A program made the translations under genes and the position numbers. A stretch of 64,000 bases of DNA from contig AP017605.1 in the NCBI GenBank assembly GCA_002356515.1, positions 4,349,001 to 4,413,000 on the forward strand, given 5' to 3'. Under the pieces are notes generated by a model that saw only the letters and a list, made by a program, of their open reading frames with translations, did not search any database and was not told where the DNA came from. The DNA is from Mesorhizobium loti. GTDB lineage: Bacteria; Pseudomonadota; Alphaproteobacteria; Rhizobiales; Rhizobiaceae. Shown one piece after another: positions 1 through 9,164 of the stretch. Each line of letters starts with the position of its first letter. Position 1 is the first letter of the stretch.

Positions 1-1651
1 CCAGCGTGAAGAAATAGCCGGTCAACCCGACGCAGGTCAGGAACACCAGCAGCGTGATGAAACGGTGCCCAAGTGCCCGGTCGAGGCCGCGCTCATAGGC
101 GCGCAGCATGCCGTCGAAGACGCTTTCGCTCCACCGGTAGAGCCTGCCGTGATGTTCCTCGTTGGCGGGCTTGATGAAACGCGAAGCCAGCATCGGCGTC
201 AGCGTCAGCGAAACACAGGCCGAAACCAGAATGGTCATGGCCAGCGTCACCGCGAACTCCTTGAACAGGCGGCCGATAATGCCGCTCATCAGGAGCAGCG
301 GGATCAGCACGGCCACCAGCGAAATCGAGATCGACATGATGGTGAAGCCGATCTCGCTGGCGCCGCGAATCGCGGCATCCATCGGTTTCTCGCCATGCTC
401 GATGTAGCGGACGATGTTTTCCAGCATGACGATGGCGTCGTCGACGACGAAGCCGATCGAGATCGTCAACGCCATCAGCGACAGATTGTCGATGCTGTAA
501 CCGGCGGACCACATCAGGGCGCATGCGCCAAGCAGCGCCAGCGGCACGGTGAAGGCCGGGATCGCGGTTGCCCAGACATTGCGCAGGAACAGGAAGATCA
601 CCATCACCACCATGCCGATGGTGAGCATCAGCGTGAACTGCACGTCCGCCACCGAAGCGCGGATGGTCTGGGTCCGGTCGGAAAGCACCTGCAGCTTCAG
701 CGACGCCGGCATCGAGGCGGTCAGCATCGGCAGCTCGGCCTTGATCTTGTCGACCGTGTCGATGATGTTGGCGCCGGGCTCTTTGAAAATGACGAGGACG
801 ACGCCACGCGTCGTGTCGGTCCAGCCGGCCTGGGTGTAGTCCTGCGCGTCGAGCACGGCCCGGCCGACATCCTTGACCCGCACCGGCGCGCCGTCGCGAT
901 AGGCGATGATGGCGTTGTTCCAGTCATCGGCCGCGGTCATCTGGTCGTTGGAGAAGATGGTGAAGGAGCGCACTTGGCCCTGGATGTTGCCCTTGGGCAG
1001 GTCCACCGTGCCGATCGACAGCGGGGCGCGCACCGCTTCCAGCGACAGGCCCCTTGCCGCCAGCTTGGCTGGATCGAGCTGGACACGGATCGAAGGTGTC
1101 TGCTGGCCGCCGACCAGCACCTGGCCGACGCCGTCGACATGGCTGATCACCTGCGCGAGCTTGGTGTAGACGTCGTCGCTCAACGTCGTCAGCGGCAAGT
1201 CGGTCGAACTCGCCCCGATCAGCATGATCGGCGAATCTGTCGGGTTGACCTCCCTGTAGGTCGGCGGATTGGGCAGGTTCTTCGGCAGCTGCCCGCCGGC
1301 GGCATTGATGGCCGACTGCACCAGCCCGGCGGCCGAGGCGATGTCGACGTCGAGAGCGAATTGCAAGGTGATCTGGCTGGAACCGGACAGGCTGCTCGAC
1401 GTCATTTCGGCAATGCCCGGGATCTGCGCGAACTGCGTCTCGAGCGGCTGGGTCACCGACGACGCGATGGTGATCGGGTCGGCGCCCGGCAGGCTGGTCG
1501 ATACCTGGATCGTCGGAAAGTCGACGTTTGGCATCGCTGCGACCGGCAGGTTGAGGTAGGCGACCACGCCGACGAACAGCACGCCGATCATCAGCAGCGA
1601 CGTGGCGACGGGATAGCGGATGAGAGGCGTGGAAACACCGATCGATGCCAT
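1..1651 (-). CDS. RND-family multidrug efflux permease (MdtB/AcrB type), partial
   Basis: N-terminal 550 residues of an inner-membrane proton-driven efflux pump; the rest lies beyond the left edge. The frame starts MASIGVSTPLIRYPVATSLL with a first membrane helix at about residues 10-30, followed by the periplasmic porter region. The TM4 signature VVDDAIVMLENIVRY, with the paired Asp residues used for proton relay, lies at about residue 400. The start ATG shares its A with the adaptor's TGA stop (TGATG at 1649-1653), so the two are translationally coupled. The family pumps drugs, bile salts or metabolites through a tripartite channel; the substrate cannot be read from the sequence. Confidence 0.93.
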   Translation of the reverse strand, partial: MASIGVSTPLIRYPVATSLLMIGVLFVGVVAYLNLPVAAMPNVDFPTIQVSTSLPGADPITIASSVTQPLETQFAQIPGIAEMTSSSLSGSSQITLQFALDVDIASAAGLVQSAINAAGGQLPKNLPNPPTYREVNPTDSPIMLIGASSTDLPLTTLSDDVYTKLAQVISHVDGVGQVLVGGQQTPSIRVQLDPAKLAARGLSLEAVRAPLSIGTVDLPKGNIQGQVRSFTIFSNDQMTAADDWNNAIIAYRDGAPVRVKDVGRAVLDAQDYTQAGWTDTTRGVVLVIFKEPGANIIDTVDKIKAELPMLTASMPASLKLQVLSDRTQTIRASVADVQFTLMLTIGMVVMVIFLFLRNVWATAIPAFTVPLALLGACALMWSAGYSIDNLSLMALTISIGFVVDDAIVMLENIVRYIEHGEKPMDAAIRGASEIGFTIMSISISLVAVLIPLLLMSGIIGRLFKEFAVTLAMTILVSACVSLTLTPMLASRFIKPANEEHHGRLYRWSESVFDGMLRAYERGLDRALGHRFITLLVFLTCVGLTGYFFTL

Positions 1652-2871
1652 CAGCTTGCACCCCCGGGCTGCGCGGCACCGTTCTGCGCCTGTCCGGCAC
1701 CGGAAGCCGGCGTTGGATCGACGCTCGCGCCGTCAACCACCCGGTATTGGCCGGCAACCACGACACGCTGTCCCGCACCGAGGCCGTCGGTGACGACCGT
1801 TTCGCCGCCGTCCGAAGGACCCGTCTTGACGGTCTGACGACGGACCTTGCCGTCATCGCCAACGACATAGGCGAAGAGCCCGTCGGGGCCATGCTGCACG
1901 GCTTCGTCCGGCACCACGATCGCGCCTGCCATCGTACCGATGCGTATGCGTGTGTTGACGGACAGGCCCGGCCACAACGCATTGTCCTGGTTCGTGAACG
2001 TTGCCTTCAGCGAAATCGTGCCGGACGCTTGGTCGACCGCGTTCTGGATCGCTTCCAGCCTGCCGCTGGCCAGCACCGTCTTCATATCCGCGCCCAGCGT
2101 GTCGATCGTAACCGGGCCGGCCGCGAAAACCTTGTTGATGGTCGAAACCTCGTCCTGCGGCTGCGTGAACGACACATAGATGGGCTGAAGCTGCACGACG
2201 GTGAAAAGCCCGGGGCTCTGGCCGGCCTGCACGATGTTGCCCGGATCGATGGTGCGGAAGCTCGTCTTGCCGGTCAGCGGCGCCGTGATCCGGGTGAAAT
2301 CGAGGTTGAGCTGCGCCGCCTCGATCGCCGCCTTGTCACCCTCGATCGTGGCGGCGGCAGTCGTCACCACCGCCTGCTGGTTGTCGACATCCTGCTGGGT
2401 TTCGAAGGTCTTTTTCAGGAGCGTGGACAGGCGATCGAGAACGACCTGCGCATTCTTCAACGTCGCTTCGTCCTCGGCCTGCTTGGCTTTCGCCTGGTCG
2501 AGCACCGCCTGATACGGGCGAGGGTCGATCTCGGCGAGCAGGTCACCCTGCTTGACCATCTGTCCCTGCTCGACAGGAACCTGGTTGACGACACCGGCGA
2601 CGCGGCTGGAGATGCTGACGCTGTTCAGCGGCGTCACCGTTCCGAGCCCGTAGAGGTAGAGCGGGAAATCGGTCTTTTGCACGGTGGCCACGGTGACCGG
2701 GACCTTGGGCGCGGGTTGGGTCGATTGGGTGGCTGCGCTTGCCACGCCGCCGGCGTGGTTGCGCCATATGCCGTAGCCGCCGCTCAGGAGGAGGATTGTG
2801 GTCAATAGGACGATACGCCGAGAACGCATGGGTCGGTTTCGCCTGACTTGCTGTGTTGTGGAAATGGTCAT
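1651..2871 (-). CDS. RND efflux periplasmic adaptor (membrane fusion protein)
   Basis: About 406 residues, HlyD/AcrA-like. An N-terminal hydrophobic segment (IVLLTTILLLSGGYGIW) anchors or exports it. A lipoyl half-motif (VEQGQMVKQGDLLAEIDPRPY) is followed by a coiled-coil hairpin and the second half-motif (LDFTRITAPLTGKTSFR), then beta-barrel and membrane-proximal domains. The adaptor links the inner-membrane permease encoded next (stop and start overlap) to an outer-membrane channel that is not in this window. I chose ATG at 2871 because AGGTGG lies at good spacing upstream; a GTG at 2883 is the alternative. No regulator gene is adjacent. Confidence 0.9.
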   Translation of the reverse strand: MTISTTQQVRRNRPMRSRRIVLLTTILLLSGGYGIWRNHAGGVASAATQSTQPAPKVPVTVATVQKTDFPLYLYGLGTVTPLNSVSISSRVAGVVNQVPVEQGQMVKQGDLLAEIDPRPYQAVLDQAKAKQAEDEATLKNAQVVLDRLSTLLKKTFETQQDVDNQQAVVTTAAATIEGDKAAIEAAQLNLDFTRITAPLTGKTSFRTIDPGNIVQAGQSPGLFTVVQLQPIYVSFTQPQDEVSTINKVFAAGPVTIDTLGADMKTVLASGRLEAIQNAVDQASGTISLKATFTNQDNALWPGLSVNTRIRIGTMAGAIVVPDEAVQHGPDGLFAYVVGDDGKVRRQTVKTGPSDGGETVVTDGLGAGQRVVVAGQYRVVDGASVDPTPASGAGQAQNGAAQPGGAS

Positions 2872-3319
2872 GATGCCGTCCACCTGCGGGCAAGAATATC
2901 AAGCCTTTTCAGGATGGTTGGGGGTAAGGACCGACCGTGTCGATCACCGGGAGAATAGTCCCGATGACCCAGACCTGTCAGGTTACAAGTCGGTCATGTT
3001 GCGCTGCGACATTCAACGATGCGTGAGGCCGCCTTGAATGCTGCATCGCAATAAAGTGACTTTCTTTGGTCCGTCCGGGCGAGGGTTCGAGCAGCGCCTC
3101 CACCGCCCACGGCCATGCCGGCCCGGTCGACGCGGCAGACGTCGTCGGTGCCGTTCCAGGGCAAATCTTGCCTGGCCCGAAATCAGATATGGCTGGTACG
3201 CGACGGGAGGCGCGCGCTTGCCGCATTTGCGGTTGGGATGGAGTGGCCCGAGCTATTGCAGCAGCCTATCCAGACCTGAGTATTCGCCTGGAAAGGCAGC
3301 ATGCTCCGGGCAGCAGGCC
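2872..3319. other. Intergenic region without a recognisable gene
   Basis: About 450 bases between the efflux operon and fpr. The open frames here are short, arginine-rich and lack ribosome binding sites. The only structure seen is an inverted repeat CGATGC / GCATCG (3017-3022 and 3043-3048) with a 20-base loop and no U tract, so it is not a convincing terminator. The efflux operon promoter is expected in the part near 2900-3000, but no clear -35/-10 pair was found. Confidence 0.5.
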
Positions 3320-4147
3320 TTAGCCGACGAAGGCGCGCTCGACGACGAAAGTCGCGGGATGGCTGAGCGAGCCTTCCTGGAAGCCGAGGCTTTCGGCGAG
3401 TTCCTTGACGTCCTTGAGCATATGCATCGAGCCGCAGATCATGATGCGATCGGTCTCGGGATTGAGCTTCTCGATGCCGAGGTCGGAATAGAATTTGCCG
3501 GAACCGATCAGCGCGGTGATGCGGCCCATGCGGGCCGACTCTTCGCGGGTCGTCGAATTGTAGAGCGTGACGCGCCCGGCAGTCAGCTCGCCGATCAGCG
3601 GGTCGCTTTCAAGTGCTGCCACCAATTCCTGGCCATAGGTCAGCTCGGCATTGTCGCGGCAGGTATGGGTCAGGATCAGCTGGTCGAACTTCTCGTAGGT
3701 GTCGGGGTCGCGCAGCAGGCTGGCGAAGGGCGCGATGCCGGTGCCGGTCGAGATCATGAACAGCCGCTTGGCCGGCGTCAGCGCGTCGACCACCAGCGTG
3801 CCGGTCGACTTCTGCCGCATGATGACGGTGTCGCCGACCTGGATCTTCTGCAGTTCCGAGGTCAGCGGGCCGTCCGGCACCTTGATCGAGAAGAATTCCA
3901 GCTCTTCGTCCCAGGCCGGGCTCGCCACCGAATAGGCGCGGTAGACCGGCTTCTCGGCATTGGGCAGGCCGATCATGACGAACTCGCCGGAGCGGAAGCG
4001 CAGCGACTGCGGACGGGTGATGCGGAACGAGAACAGCCGGTCGGTGTAGTGCTTCACCGAGACGACGGTTTCGGCATAGACATTCGCTGGAATTGGAAAC
4101 TGCAGCGGGCGGGCGCCGGCGGTGTCGAGAGCGGATGTGGTGTTCAT
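3320..4147 (-). CDS. fpr: Ferredoxin/flavodoxin--NADP(+) reductase
   Basis: 275 residues, the usual length for bacterial Fpr. It moves electrons between NADPH and ferredoxin or flavodoxin in the cytoplasm. The FAD site RAYSVASP is at about residues 70-77, the NADP-binding stretch STGTGIAPFASLLRD at about 130, and the CGSMHMLKDV motif near 230. The C-terminus VERAFVG is the short aromatic-containing end typical of the alpha-proteobacterial subclass. I chose ATG at 4147 (MNTTS); an in-frame TTG at 4156 is less likely. It is monocistronic, facing away from hyuA across a 220-base gap. Confidence 0.93.
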   Translation of the reverse strand: MNTTSALDTAGARPLQFPIPANVYAETVVSVKHYTDRLFSFRITRPQSLRFRSGEFVMIGLPNAEKPVYRAYSVASPAWDEELEFFSIKVPDGPLTSELQKIQVGDTVIMRQKSTGTLVVDALTPAKRLFMISTGTGIAPFASLLRDPDTYEKFDQLILTHTCRDNAELTYGQELVAALESDPLIGELTAGRVTLYNSTTREESARMGRITALIGSGKFYSDLGIEKLNPETDRIMICGSMHMLKDVKELAESLGFQEGSLSHPATFVVERAFVG

Positions 4148-4367
4148 CAAATCCAACTTTCTGGCCCAACAAGGGATGCGGGCGCCAAACTTTCACCTGC
4201 GCGCCCGGACCGTTCAGGTCCCGGCGTGCTGTTCGCACACTCCAAAGCGGTAAGCTCTTGTGTCCGGAATTTATTAGTATACAAACGATATTTGCGTCAA
4301 GATGCTACCTTAAAACACCTTTCCAAACTGACGCATATCCGTAGTCTCAGCATTTCGGGTTTCGACG

Positions 4368-6452
4368 ATGAAAGAGAATTTTCCAGCGCAAGCGCGCGAT
4401 TCCCTGGGAAATGTTGTTGCCGGCATCGATGTCGGCGGAACCTTCACCGACCTGCTTCTGATCGACGGCAAGGACGGCGGCAAGGTGCATATCGCCAAGA
4501 CCCCGACCACGGTCGACAACCAGGCGTTCGGCGTGGTTTCGGCACTTGGCGCCACCGGATTTGCGATCGACGGCATCGACCTCATCGTCCACGGCACCAC
4601 CACCACCACCAATGCGGTGCTGGAGCGCCGGCTGGCCAGGACCGGCATGATCACCACGCGCGGCTTTCGCGACGTGATCGAACTTGGCCGGCGCACGCGG
4701 CCGCAACCCTATGGCATGACCGGCAGCTTCGTCCCGATCATCCCCCGCAATCTCCGGCTCGAAGTGTCGGAGCGCGTCGAGGCCTCCGGCGCGGTGCGCA
4801 CGCCGCTCGACGAGGCCGAAATGCGCGAGGCGGTGAAGGCGCTGATCGCCGCCGGCTGCGAATCCCTCGTCATCCATTTCCTGCATTCCTACGCCAACCC
4901 CTTGCATGAGCGGCGCGCCGCCGAGATCGCCGCCGAATTCTGGCCGAACAGCTATATCACCACGGGCCATGCGCTGCTGTCGGAAGCGCGCGAATTCGAG
5001 CGCGGCGTCACTGCGTCGGTCAACGCCTCCGTGCAGCCGATCCTCGAACGCTACGTCGAGCGGCTGCGCAAGGAATTGGCTGCGAAAGGCTATGCCCGCG
5101 ACTTCCTGATCATGAACGGCAATGGCGGCATGATCTCGGCCCGCTTCGTCACACGTGAATCCGCCAAGACCGTCATGTCCGGCCCTGCCTCGGGCGTCAT
5201 CGCCGCCGCCTATACCGGTAAGCGTGCCGGCTTCGAAAACCTCGTCACCTACGACATGGGCGGCACCTCGACCGACGTGGCGCTGATCCGCAACGCCGAG
5301 CCGGCGGTCTCCAACGAGATCGAGATCGAATATGCCATGCCGATCCATGTGCCGATGGTGGCGGTGCACACGGTCGGCGCCGGCGGCGGCTCGATCGCCC
5401 GCGTCGACGCGGCCGGCTTGATCCAGATCGGCCCGGAAAGTGCCGGCGCCAATCCCGGCCCGATCTGCTATGGCCGCGGCGGCCTGGAGCCGACCATCAC
5501 CGACGCCAATCTGGTGCTCGGCCGGCTCGCGCCGAAGAAGCTGCTGGCCGTCGACAACCCGGTCACATCGGAGCGCGTTACCGGCATTTTCGAGGACAGA
5601 ATAGGCAAGGCGACCGGCCTGTCCGGCGTCGAGGCGGCGGGCGCGGTTCTGCGGCTCGGCAACATGAAGATGGCCGGCGCCATCCGCATGGTGTCGGTGT
5701 CGCGCGGCCATGACCCGCGCGATTTCGCGCTGTTCGCCTTCGGCGGCGCCGGGCCGCTGCATGCCACCGCGCTGGCGCGCGAACTCGGCCTGCCCCGCGT
5801 TTTGGTGCCGGCGCGTCCGGGCATCACCAACGCGCTCGGCTGCGTCGTCGCCGATCTGCGCCATGACTTCGTCAACACCATCAACCAGCCGGTCGCGGTT
5901 CTTGATGAAACCCAGCTTCACCAAGTGTTGGAACGGCACCGAAATGAAGGCGAGGAGCTGATCGGCAAGGAAGCGGTGAAGCCGGAGACGATCCGCGTCA
6001 CCCACTCCGCCGACATGCAGTTCGTCGGCCAGACCCACATCATCAACGTGCCGCTGCCGTCTTCGTCGGTGACCCGGCAGGAGCTGCAAGCCCTGTTCGA
6101 AAAAGCCTATTTCGCCCGCTTCAAGGTCGAGCTGCCGGAAATCCGTGCCAATCTGGTCAACCTCAACACTTCGGTCACAGGCGTCAGGCCGGCGATCGAC
6201 CTGTCGCGGTTGATCGATCCGGCCGGACGCGCCAGGACGCTCGACGAAGCACGGCGCGAGATCCGGCCGGTCTGGTATGCGGGCCGGTGGCACGACACGC
6301 CGGTATACGCACGCGAAAAACTGCCGCTTGATGCCGTCATCGACGGTCCGGCGATCCTCGAACAGATGGATGCCACCACCGTGCTCGAACCCGGCGACCG
6401 CGCCCGCAGCGACGCCGACGGCAACATCATCATCGACATTGGCGAGGTCTGA
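4368..6452 (+). CDS. Hydantoinase/oxoprolinase family protein, subunit A (HyuA-like)
   Basis: 694 residues, the length expected for the ATP-dependent N-methylhydantoinase / 5-oxoprolinase A subunit. Actin-like ATP-binding motifs are IDVGGTFTDLLLID (about residues 20-33), HGTTTTTNAVLERR (near 80), YDMGGTSTDVALI (near 295) and HTVGAGGGSIARVD (near 335). With HyuB it would hydrolyse a cyclic amide (hydantoin, 5-oxoproline or a related ring) in the cytoplasm. hyuB follows after a one-base gap, so they form one operon. The upstream gap holds a small GTATAC palindrome (4277-4282) in an AT-rich stretch that could be part of a promoter or operator. The exact ring substrate cannot be told. Confidence 0.9.
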   Translation: MKENFPAQARDSLGNVVAGIDVGGTFTDLLLIDGKDGGKVHIAKTPTTVDNQAFGVVSALGATGFAIDGIDLIVHGTTTTTNAVLERRLARTGMITTRGFRDVIELGRRTRPQPYGMTGSFVPIIPRNLRLEVSERVEASGAVRTPLDEAEMREAVKALIAAGCESLVIHFLHSYANPLHERRAAEIAAEFWPNSYITTGHALLSEAREFERGVTASVNASVQPILERYVERLRKELAAKGYARDFLIMNGNGGMISARFVTRESAKTVMSGPASGVIAAAYTGKRAGFENLVTYDMGGTSTDVALIRNAEPAVSNEIEIEYAMPIHVPMVAVHTVGAGGGSIARVDAAGLIQIGPESAGANPGPICYGRGGLEPTITDANLVLGRLAPKKLLAVDNPVTSERVTGIFEDRIGKATGLSGVEAAGAVLRLGNMKMAGAIRMVSVSRGHDPRDFALFAFGGAGPLHATALARELGLPRVLVPARPGITNALGCVVADLRHDFVNTINQPVAVLDETQLHQVLERHRNEGEELIGKEAVKPETIRVTHSADMQFVGQTHIINVPLPSSSVTRQELQALFEKAYFARFKVELPEIRANLVNLNTSVTGVRPAIDLSRLIDPAGRARTLDEARREIRPVWYAGRWHDTPVYAREKLPLDAVIDGPAILEQMDATTVLEPGDRARSDADGNIIIDIGEV

Positions 6453-6453
6453 T

Positions 6454-8211
6454 ATGCCTGACATGGATATGGCAAAGCTCGACGCCATCACGCTTTCGGT
6501 CCTCCAGGCGGCTTTGCAGCAGGTCTGCGATGAGATGGACCTGACCTTTTCGCGTGCTGCCTTTTCCCCGGTCATCGCCGAAGCCAATGACCGCTCCGAC
6601 GGCATCTATTCCGCAGTCGACGGCTCGCTGATCGCACAAGGCAGCCAGGGCCTGCCGGTGTTCGTCGGCGTCATGCAATATTCGACCAGGACGGTGATCG
6701 AGATGATCGCCGACGGTCGCTGCCTGCCACCGGAGCCGGGCGACATTTACATCGTCAACGATCCCTATCTCGGCGGCACGCATCTGATGGATGTGCGCTT
6801 CGCCATGCCGGTCTACCGGGGTGAAAAAATCTTCTGCTGGCTTTCCAACACCGGCCATTGGCCGGACATTGGCGGCTCGGTGCCGGGCGGGTTTTCGGCT
6901 TCCGCCACTGCCGTCGAACAGGAAGGCCTGCGGCTGCCGCCGGTGAAACTGTTCAAGAAGGGCGTGCTCGATCCCGAGATCTACGCCATCATCTGCTCCA
7001 ACATCCGCGTCGCCGACCAGCGCATCGGTGACATCAGGGCGCAGGCCGCAGCCCTACTGATCGGGCAGGACCGGCTCAATGGAATCCTGGATCGTTACGG
7101 TGACGAAACTGTCGTCGAGGCAATCGCCGAGCTGCGCCGCCGCGCCGCCGAGCAGATGCGCGCCAACATCGCGGCCATTCCCGACGGCACGTACCGCTCC
7201 AAGGCCTTTGTCGATTCCGACGGGGTCGTCAACGAGCCGCTGACCATCGCGCTCGCCGTCGAGAAAAAGGGCGATACGCTGACCTTCGACTTTACCGGCT
7301 CGTCCAAACCTTGCGCCGGGCCGATGAACAGCGTGCTGGCGACGACCCTGTCCTCGGTCTATCTCGCCATGCGCCACATCTTTCCGGACGTGCCGATTAG
7401 CGCCGGCGCTTTCGAGCCGCTGATCGTCAAGCGGCCGGAAGGCACCTTCCTCGACGCGAAGTACCCGCGGCCCGTGTCCGGCTGTGCGGCCGAAGTCTCG
7501 CAGCGCATTGCCGAGGCGGTGTTCGCGGCCATGGTGCAGGCATTGCCGGACAAGGTGACGGCCGCACCCGCCGGCTCCAGCGGCAATTTCGCGCTTGGCG
7601 GCAACGACCCAGCACGCGGCCGCGACTACGTCATGTACCAGATCTCCGGCGGCGGCTATGGCGGCAATTCGGGCCATGACGGCCTGACCAATGGCTGCTC
7701 GACCATCGGCATTTCCAAATCGCCACCGGTCGAGATCATGGAGCAGGCCTTTCCGGTGCTCTACCGCCACTACGCCTTGCGCGAAGGCTCCGGCGGCGCC
7801 GGCAAGCATCGCGGCGGCTTCGGCCTCGCCTATGAGGTCGAGATCCTGCGCGGTGACGCGCGGGCCTCCTTCGTCATGGATCACGGCCGTTTCGGCCCGC
7901 AAGGCGCGCTCGGCGGCAGCGATGGCGCGGTCAACACCGTCACCGTGTTCCGCAACGGCGAGGAACATGTGCCGCCGCATCTCTCCAAGGAGCAGGACAT
8001 CCCGTTGAAGGCCGGCGACCGCGTACGCGTCGGCACGCCGGGCGGCGGCGGCTATGGCGATCCGCGCGAGCGCGACGCCGATCAGGTGCAGCGTGATGTG
8101 GCGCTGGGGTACTACACCTCAAAGGAAGCCAGCGAGAAATTCGGTGTGGTCCTGTCGGCGGTCGATCTTAGCGTTGACCGCAAGGCAACGGACAGGCAGC
8201 GCGCCGGCTAA
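6454..8211 (+). CDS. Hydantoinase B/oxoprolinase family protein (HyuB-like)
   Basis: 585 residues starting MPDMDMAKLDAITLSVLQAA, one base after the hyuA stop. Family hallmarks are DLTFSRAAFSPVIAEANDRS, GDIYIVNDPYLGGTHLMD, GSGGAGKHRGGFGL and a C-terminal VGTPGGGGYGDPRERD. It is the partner subunit of the ATP-dependent ring-opening amidohydrolase. The frame is open much further upstream inside hyuA, but similarity to the family begins only here. A binding protein and a folate-type enzyme follow on the same strand, suggesting use of an imported cyclic amide nitrogen source. Confidence 0.9.
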   Translation: MPDMDMAKLDAITLSVLQAALQQVCDEMDLTFSRAAFSPVIAEANDRSDGIYSAVDGSLIAQGSQGLPVFVGVMQYSTRTVIEMIADGRCLPPEPGDIYIVNDPYLGGTHLMDVRFAMPVYRGEKIFCWLSNTGHWPDIGGSVPGGFSASATAVEQEGLRLPPVKLFKKGVLDPEIYAIICSNIRVADQRIGDIRAQAAALLIGQDRLNGILDRYGDETVVEAIAELRRRAAEQMRANIAAIPDGTYRSKAFVDSDGVVNEPLTIALAVEKKGDTLTFDFTGSSKPCAGPMNSVLATTLSSVYLAMRHIFPDVPISAGAFEPLIVKRPEGTFLDAKYPRPVSGCAAEVSQRIAEAVFAAMVQALPDKVTAAPAGSSGNFALGGNDPARGRDYVMYQISGGGYGGNSGHDGLTNGCSTIGISKSPPVEIMEQAFPVLYRHYALREGSGGAGKHRGGFGLAYEVEILRGDARASFVMDHGRFGPQGALGGSDGAVNTVTVFRNGEEHVPPHLSKEQDIPLKAGDRVRVGTPGGGGYGDPRERDADQVQRDVALGYYTSKEASEKFGVVLSAVDLSVDRKATDRQRAG

Positions 8212-8335
8212 ACACCGCCATTCGCCACGGCGCGGATCGCTCACCGCGCCGTGATCGCCGCAGCACATGTCGTTTCCGTCTCTGCCGCACGCATGGAAGC
8301 CCGTAGACTTCTCGTCCTCAACGGGGATCTGGAAC

Positions 8336-9109
8336 ATGCGTCTTTTCGGTTGTTTCGTGCTTGCCGCTTCCGTCGCTCTCACCCTCGCCACCGGGGCCGC
8401 CAGCGCCCAGGACAAGCTCAGGATCGGCACCGAGGGCGCCTATCCGCCCTTCAACTACGCCAGTGCCGACGGCACGCTGGGCGGTTTCGACATCGATCTC
8501 GGCAAGGCGCTGTGTGCCGAGATGAAGGCCGAATGCGAATTCATCGTGCAGGATTTCGACGGCTCGATCCCGGCACTCCAGGCCGGCAAGTTCGATGCCA
8601 TCATCAACATCACCATCACGCCGGAGCGGGCCGAGAAGGTCGAGTTCACCCACAAATATTACCAGACGCCGCCGGCCATCGCCGTGCCGAAGGATTCGAC
8701 CATCGCGGACACCTCGCCGGACGATTTGAAAGGCAAGGCGCTCGGGGTGCAGACCGCCACCATCCACCAGAAATTCGCCGAGCAGAAATATGCGGGCTCG
8801 ACCGTCAAGGCATATCCGACAGGCGACGATGCCCGCACCGACATGGCCAATGGCCGCCTCGACGCGATGATGGACGGCTCGATCATCCTCACCGAATGGC
8901 TGAAGAAGCCCGACGGCGCCTGCTGCAAGCTGCTCGGCACGCTGACCGCCGATCCGGCCATTCACGGCCCCGGCGTCGGCATCGCCCTGCAGAAGGGCAA
9001 CAAGGAACTGGCGAACAAGTTCAATGCCGCCATCGACGCCTTGCGCGCCAGCGGAAAATACAAGGAAATCAACGACAAATATTTTGCCTTCGACGTCTAC
9101 GGCAACTGA
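8336..9109 (+). CDS. Polar amino-acid ABC transporter substrate-binding protein
   Basis: 257 residues starting MRLFGCFVLAASVALTLATG, a clear signal peptide ending at ASAQ-D. The mature part begins LRIGTEGAYPPFNY and contains GGFDIDLGKALCAEM and ITPERAEKVEFTHKYY, signatures of the HisJ/ArgT-type periplasmic binding family for lysine, arginine, ornithine or histidine. A close pair of cysteines (GACCKLL, near residue 200) is notable. No permease or ATPase gene is adjacent, so it is an orphan binding protein or works with a transporter elsewhere. I chose ATG at 8336 because the signal peptide starts there; the frame extends upstream without similarity. Confidence 0.88.
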   Translation: MRLFGCFVLAASVALTLATGAASAQDKLRIGTEGAYPPFNYASADGTLGGFDIDLGKALCAEMKAECEFIVQDFDGSIPALQAGKFDAIINITITPERAEKVEFTHKYYQTPPAIAVPKDSTIADTSPDDLKGKALGVQTATIHQKFAEQKYAGSTVKAYPTGDDARTDMANGRLDAMMDGSIILTEWLKKPDGACCKLLGTLTADPAIHGPGVGIALQKGNKELANKFNAAIDALRASGKYKEINDKYFAFDVYGN

Positions 9110-9128
9110 GACCGACAACAAACGCCCT

Positions 9129-9157
9129 CGGCGGTGTCGGTCGGCGCCGCCGTTTTT
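9129..9157 (+). terminator. Rho-independent terminator
   Basis: Eight-base-pair stem (CGGCGGTG 9129-9136 with CGCCGCCG 9145-9152, one G-U pair), an 8-base loop, then five T (9153-9157). It sits 20 bases after the binding-protein stop codon and just before the GcvT-like gene, so it should reduce read-through and uncouple that gene from the hyu operon. Confidence 0.85.
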
Positions 9158-9164
9158 CGTGATC

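Noticed and set aside
65..2808. Long plus-strand frames (590 and 387 residues) over the left-end efflux genes
   Set aside because: They are rich in Arg, His, Gln and Asp with no family motif and lie antisense to the well-defined RND permease and adaptor; typical GC-rich shadow frames.
2872..3319. Small protein genes in the gap before fpr
   Set aside because: Candidate frames have no ribosome binding site, unusual amino-acid composition and no similarity to known small proteins.
4347..6605. Minus-strand 752-residue open frame opposite hyuA
   Set aside because: No motif and His/Arg/Gly-rich composition; the plus strand has clear HyuA/HyuB signatures across the whole span.
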